DNA from: Candidatus Kaiserbacteria bacterium RIFCSPLOWO2_01_FULL_50_24
GTDB lineage: Bacteria; Patescibacteriota; Minisyncoccia; Phycocordibacterales; UBA2100
DNA: 38,384 bases
Direction: 5' to 3'
NCBI GenBank assembly: GCA_001783335.1
Contig: MFLU01000003.1
Coordinates: 1 to 38,384 of the forward strand
The position numbers and the translations under genes are program-made. Under the pieces are notes generated by a model. That model ran no database searches. It was not told the origin of the DNA and saw only the letters and a program-made list of their open reading frames with translations. Positions 34,915 to 38,384 of this stretch are shown in pieces (position 1 is the stretch's first letter; each line of letters opens with the position of its first letter).

Positions 34915-35358
34915 ATGGATGTGTTTTATAGTGGCGCGGATAGAAAGGTTCTTCAGGCGCTTTTGCGCGATCATGGGTTTCGCTCTACCGAGGGGCGGCT
35001 CAAGCTTCTTGCGATGCTGAAGAGTGCGGATGAGCCACTCTCGTCGGCTCTCATTGTTGGACGTATGCAAAATAATTTAAACAGGGTGAATGCATATCGC
35101 GCGTTGGATGCGCTTGCGAAAGCGGGGATTCTCGCTCGTTCCGATATGCGTCGCGGAGGCACGCGCTATGAATACGTGCGCCATCACCATCACCACGTGG
35201 TTTGCGAATCGTGCGGCTATACCGAGGCAATGCACTCCTGTGATAATAAACGGCTGGAAACGATGGCACTCACGCAGTCGTACAAGTTCTCAAAAATCAA
35301 CACGCACTCAATGGAATTTTTCGGCATCTGCAAGGCGTGCGCAAAACGGCGCATATAA
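34915..35358 (+). CDS. Fur/Zur-family metalloregulator
   Basis: QALLRDHGFRSTEGRLKLLAML, HTH NNLNRVNAYRALDALAKAGIL, YEYVRHHHHHVVCESCGYTE, CKAC. Confidence 0.92.
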   Translation: MDVFYSGADRKVLQALLRDHGFRSTEGRLKLLAMLKSADEPLSSALIVGRMQNNLNRVNAYRALDALAKAGILARSDMRRGGTRYEYVRHHHHHVVCESCGYTEAMHSCDNKRLETMALTQSYKFSKINTHSMEFFGICKACAKRRI

Positions 35359-35365
35359 TAGAAGT

Positions 35366-36490
35366 ATGACCATACGAGTATTGTCAGCGGGTGTTTTTGC
35401 ATTAATTCTTTTTCCGCTTTTTGGGGTTGCGCAGGAGCTTGTGCCGGATACGGTGGTGGTGTCAAAAGCGCGTGTGGTGGAGATTGTTTCGCAGAAGACG
35501 CTCGAAATAGCGGGAACGGACACCGAACAACTCCACCAAACCATACGGGCGGAGATTCTTGACGGGCCGGAAAAGGGCGCCGTCATCACGGTTGAAAATG
35601 ATTTTCTCGCGCTCGCGGAAAGCGATTTGTTTTATCTTTCGCACGTAACAAATGAAGCGAGCGGCGCCGATTACTACGCCGTTTCCGAGCGGTATCGTCT
35701 ACCCGCTCTTTTGGGTTTTCTCGCGTTGTTCATTGCGGTAACGCTCGCATTCGGAGGCAAGCAAGGGTTTCGCGGCTTGCTCGCGCTCGTTTTGAGTTTC
35801 GCGTTTATTTTCCTCTTTCTTCTGCCCGGGATTCTTGCGGGCTATTCGCCGATACTGGTTGCAATGGGTGTTGCGTCGCTCATTGTGCTCATTGGCTCTT
35901 ATGTGACGCACGGTGTGAATCGCATGACCAGTGCGGCGGTTATCGGCATGGTAGCCACCGTTTTGCTGACTGGCGCTCTTGCGTATATCGCGCTCTATCT
36001 AACACAGTTTACCGGCTTCTATACGGACGCGGCGGTATATCTCAATTTCAACACTCGCGGCGCGATTGATTTTTCCGGGCTACTCATGGGCGGGATTCTC
36101 ATTGGTATCTTGGGCGTACTATATGACGCGGCAATAGGGCAGGCAGTGGCGGTGGAAGAATTATTTGCGATTGGAAAAGGTGTGTCGCGTTTTGAAGTGT
36201 ATAAGCGCGCTCTCAGAATCGGGCGCGAACACATCGGCGCCTTGGTGAATACGCTCGCGATTGCCTACACGGGTGCCGCGCTCCCACTTTTGCTTTTAAT
36301 GTACAACGTCGGTACGAATGTATCACTTGCTTTGAATAGCGAAGTCATTGCGGTGGAGATAATCCGCATCCTCGTCGGCTCCATCGGCATTGTGCTCGCG
36401 GTGCCTCTTACCACAGCTATTTCGGTGTGGATGCTTGCTGGCGGTCGTCACAATGATTCAACTGCCGTTATGCATAAGCACGCACACTAA
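35366..36490 (+). CDS. YibE/F-like multispan membrane protein
   Basis: N-terminal exported beta region then VTLAFGGKQGFRGLLALVLSFAFIFLFLLPGILAGYSPIL, GGILIGILGVLYDAAIGQAVAVEEL; track start extended upstream incorrectly. Confidence 0.85.
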   Translation: MTIRVLSAGVFALILFPLFGVAQELVPDTVVVSKARVVEIVSQKTLEIAGTDTEQLHQTIRAEILDGPEKGAVITVENDFLALAESDLFYLSHVTNEASGADYYAVSERYRLPALLGFLALFIAVTLAFGGKQGFRGLLALVLSFAFIFLFLLPGILAGYSPILVAMGVASLIVLIGSYVTHGVNRMTSAAVIGMVATVLLTGALAYIALYLTQFTGFYTDAAVYLNFNTRGAIDFSGLLMGGILIGILGVLYDAAIGQAVAVEELFAIGKGVSRFEVYKRALRIGREHIGALVNTLAIAYTGAALPLLLLMYNVGTNVSLALNSEVIAVEIIRILVGSIGIVLAVPLTTAISVWMLAGGRHNDSTAVMHKHAH

Positions 36491-36510
36491 TGGTACTATT
36501 ATCACATACG

Positions 36511-36682
36511 TTCAAAATCACAAAGCACAAATTGCACAAAACACAAATAAAGCACAAACATGCCAAAAACACAGAACACAAACGAATACGCATATAGAGA
36601 TACAGGCGGAGGTGTTTGTGTTTTGAAGGGTTTGTGCCCTGTGTTTTATTTGTGTTTTGGTTTCTGTGCTTTGTGTTTTACT
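36511..36682. repeat. Low-complexity imperfect inverted repeat (cacaaa / tttgtg words)
   Basis: aatcacaaagcacaaattgcacaaaacacaaataaagcacaaac ... tttgtgccctgtgttttatttgtgttttggtttctgtgctttgtgtttt. Confidence 0.8.
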
Positions 36683-36690
36683 GATTAAGT

Positions 36691-38196
36691 ATGTCTAGCG
36701 AAGATAATCTACGAGCAGAACGGCTTAAGAAGCTGAAGGTTTTAAAGAGCACTGGCATGGAAGCATATCCGGCTGCCACGTCGAGAACGCTTACCAATGC
36801 GGATTTTTCGGAGCAGTTTGATGAACTGGAAAAAAGCCGTGCAAGTGAGACCGTGGCGGGGCGTATTATGTCGCTTCGCGGACAGGGAGGAATAATGTTT
36901 GCCACTATATTTGATGGTTCGATTTATGGTGAGCAGAGTCGAACCACTTCGCTCACTACAGGTGGCGCAGCACGGCTTCAGTTGGTGTTCCAAAAAGAGC
37001 ATCTTGACGAAAAATTGTTTTCACTTTTTCGGGACGTCGTTGACCATGGCGATTTTATTGAAGCGGCCGGCATTGCGTATCGCACGAAGCGCGGTGAAAA
37101 GTCACTTCTCGTTGATGCGTGGCACATGCTCGCGAAATCCTTGATGTCGATACCGGACGAGTGGTTCGGTCTTAAAGACGAGGAGAAGCGCCTGCGCGAG
37201 CGATATCTAGACATGCTTTTGAATGACGAGGTGCGCGAGATGGTTCTGCGCCGCGCGAAGTTCTGGCAAGCGGTCCGCAATTTTTATCTTGAACGGGGAT
37301 TTTTGGAAGTGGAAACACCGACTCTGGAGAGTTATCCTGGCGGTGCGGATGCACGGCCGTTCGTAACACACCACAACGCACTCAATATAGATGTATATTT
37401 GCGCATCGCGCTTGAGCTATGGCATAAGCGCATGCTTGTCGCCGGTTTTCCCAAAGTGTTTGAAATAGGGCGCGTGTTTAGGAACGAAGGGCAGTCGCGC
37501 GAGCATCTTCAGGATTACACAATGTTTGAAAGTTACGAAGCATACAGCGACATGCAGAAAGGAATGCAATTCGTGCAAGAGTTGTATCGGCACATCGCGA
37601 AAGAAGTGTACGAAAAATACACATTTGAAATAGGGGGGCACACGGTTGATTTTGCTGAAGATTGGTCCGTGTTGGATTTTGGCGAGTTGTTGAAAAAGCA
37701 CTTTGGCATTGAGCCGCTCGCGTGTTCGGAAGAGCAGGTGATTCGCGCGGCGAAAGACGCACGCATAGTATTCGGCGAGGCGCCAAACAAGGCACGCGCG
37801 GTAGATCACCTTTGGAAACAGCTTCGCAAAAAAATATCCGGCCCCGCTTTTTTGACGGGTGTGCCGGTCTATCTTGAACCGCTCGCGAAACGCTCGCGCG
37901 AAAATCCGGAGGTTGTGGAGCGCATGCAAATTATTCTCGCCGGCTCTGAGGTGGGGAAGGGCTTTTCGGAATTGAATGACCCCGAAGACCAGCGTGCGCG
38001 CTTTGAGGTACAGCAAAAATTGCGCGACACGGGCGACGAGGAAGCGCAACGAATGGACAAGGAGTATTTGCGCGCGATGGAATACGGTATGCCGCCCGCG
38101 TTTGGATTCGGCGTCTCCGAACGCCTCTTTGCATTTCTTGAAAACAAACCCGCGCACGAAGCCCAACTCTTTCCACTCCTGCGCTCTAGGCAATAA
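36691..38196 (+). CDS. lysS: Lysyl-tRNA synthetase (class II)
   Basis: EEKRLRERYLDMLLNDEVREMVLRRAKFWQAVRNFYLERGFLEVETPTLESYPGGADARPFVTHHNALNIDVYLRIALELWHKRMLVAGFPKVFEIGRVFRNEGQSREHLQDYTMFESYEAY. Confidence 0.95.
   Translation: MSSEDNLRAERLKKLKVLKSTGMEAYPAATSRTLTNADFSEQFDELEKSRASETVAGRIMSLRGQGGIMFATIFDGSIYGEQSRTTSLTTGGAARLQLVFQKEHLDEKLFSLFRDVVDHGDFIEAAGIAYRTKRGEKSLLVDAWHMLAKSLMSIPDEWFGLKDEEKRLRERYLDMLLNDEVREMVLRRAKFWQAVRNFYLERGFLEVETPTLESYPGGADARPFVTHHNALNIDVYLRIALELWHKRMLVAGFPKVFEIGRVFRNEGQSREHLQDYTMFESYEAYSDMQKGMQFVQELYRHIAKEVYEKYTFEIGGHTVDFAEDWSVLDFGELLKKHFGIEPLACSEEQVIRAAKDARIVFGEAPNKARAVDHLWKQLRKKISGPAFLTGVPVYLEPLAKRSRENPEVVERMQIILAGSEVGKGFSELNDPEDQRARFEVQQKLRDTGDEEAQRMDKEYLRAMEYGMPPAFGFGVSERLFAFLENKPAHEAQLFPLLRSRQ
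36915..36972. repeat. In-frame repeat-like segment in lysS with inverted repeats tggttcga/tcgaacca
   Basis: tggttcgatttatggtgagcagagtcgaaccacttcgctcactac; encodes a surplus IYGEQSRTTSLTTGGAA before LQLVF. Confidence 0.65.
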
Positions 38197-38225
38197 ATAT
38201 AAGAAGTGCCATGGGGCGTAGGAGT

Positions 38226-38321
38226 ATGAAAACGTTAAAGTTCAGACACAATTTAGTTCAGAAAGTATTGGATGGCAGTAAAACTGTTACATGGGAGTTA
38301 ATGGAAAAAATTGGTGCCTGA
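38226..38321 (+). pseudogene. Possible truncated ASCH-domain protein
   Basis: MKTLKFRHNLVQKVLDGSKTVTWELMEKIGA* resembles the ASCH N-terminus but stops after 31 aa. Confidence 0.35.
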
Positions 38322-38384
38322 AATCGTGCTTCGGGTGCTCGGTTGAGGCATAGTTCGGGAATATTTTAAACACATCTTTAATTT

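Noticed and set aside
37417-38193. 258-aa minus ORF opposite lysS
   Set aside because: Antisense shadow of LysRS catalytic domain; no coherent fold or motif.

Overview
The window looks like a chromosomal segment of a Candidate Phyla Radiation (Patescibacteria/Parcubacteria-like) bacterium. Evidence: compact genes, a TrbC/VirB2-like pilin, a TopA with several C-terminal zinc ribbons, and minimal housekeeping proteins. The taxon is inferred, not tested. About 45 CDSs are supportable, mostly housekeeping (P5C/aldehyde dehydrogenase, rpmG, miaA, pyrE/pyrF-like, parB, relA/spoT, topA, dprA, serS, ftsQ-like, dus, dnaX, guaB-like, two Glu/Leu-type dehydrogenases, M29 peptidase, ZIP transporter plus Fur/Zur regulator, yibE/F, lysS), with three tRNAs (Trp, Leu, Gln). 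The most unusual signal is a dense population of palindromic or repeat mini-elements. Several lie inside conserved genes without breaking the frame (gdhA, dus, miaA, parB, topA, lysS). The strongest case is a 38-bp repeat at 18220-18257, just upstream of a GIY-YIG nuclease ORF. It recurs exactly inside gdhA at 30598-30635, where an 8-bp direct duplication (TGTGCGAC) flanks it, so insert plus duplication is 48 bp (16 codons). A second strong signal is a pair of ~140-170-nt elements (26072-26209 and 29546-29716). They share architecture and 21-bp perfect arms that differ by paired compensatory changes. Other signals: probable leaderless promoters, palindromic operators for Fur/Zur-ZIP and ArsR, and a frameshift in a secreted thioredoxin. 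All calls are from reading the sequence; no database search or folding was run.
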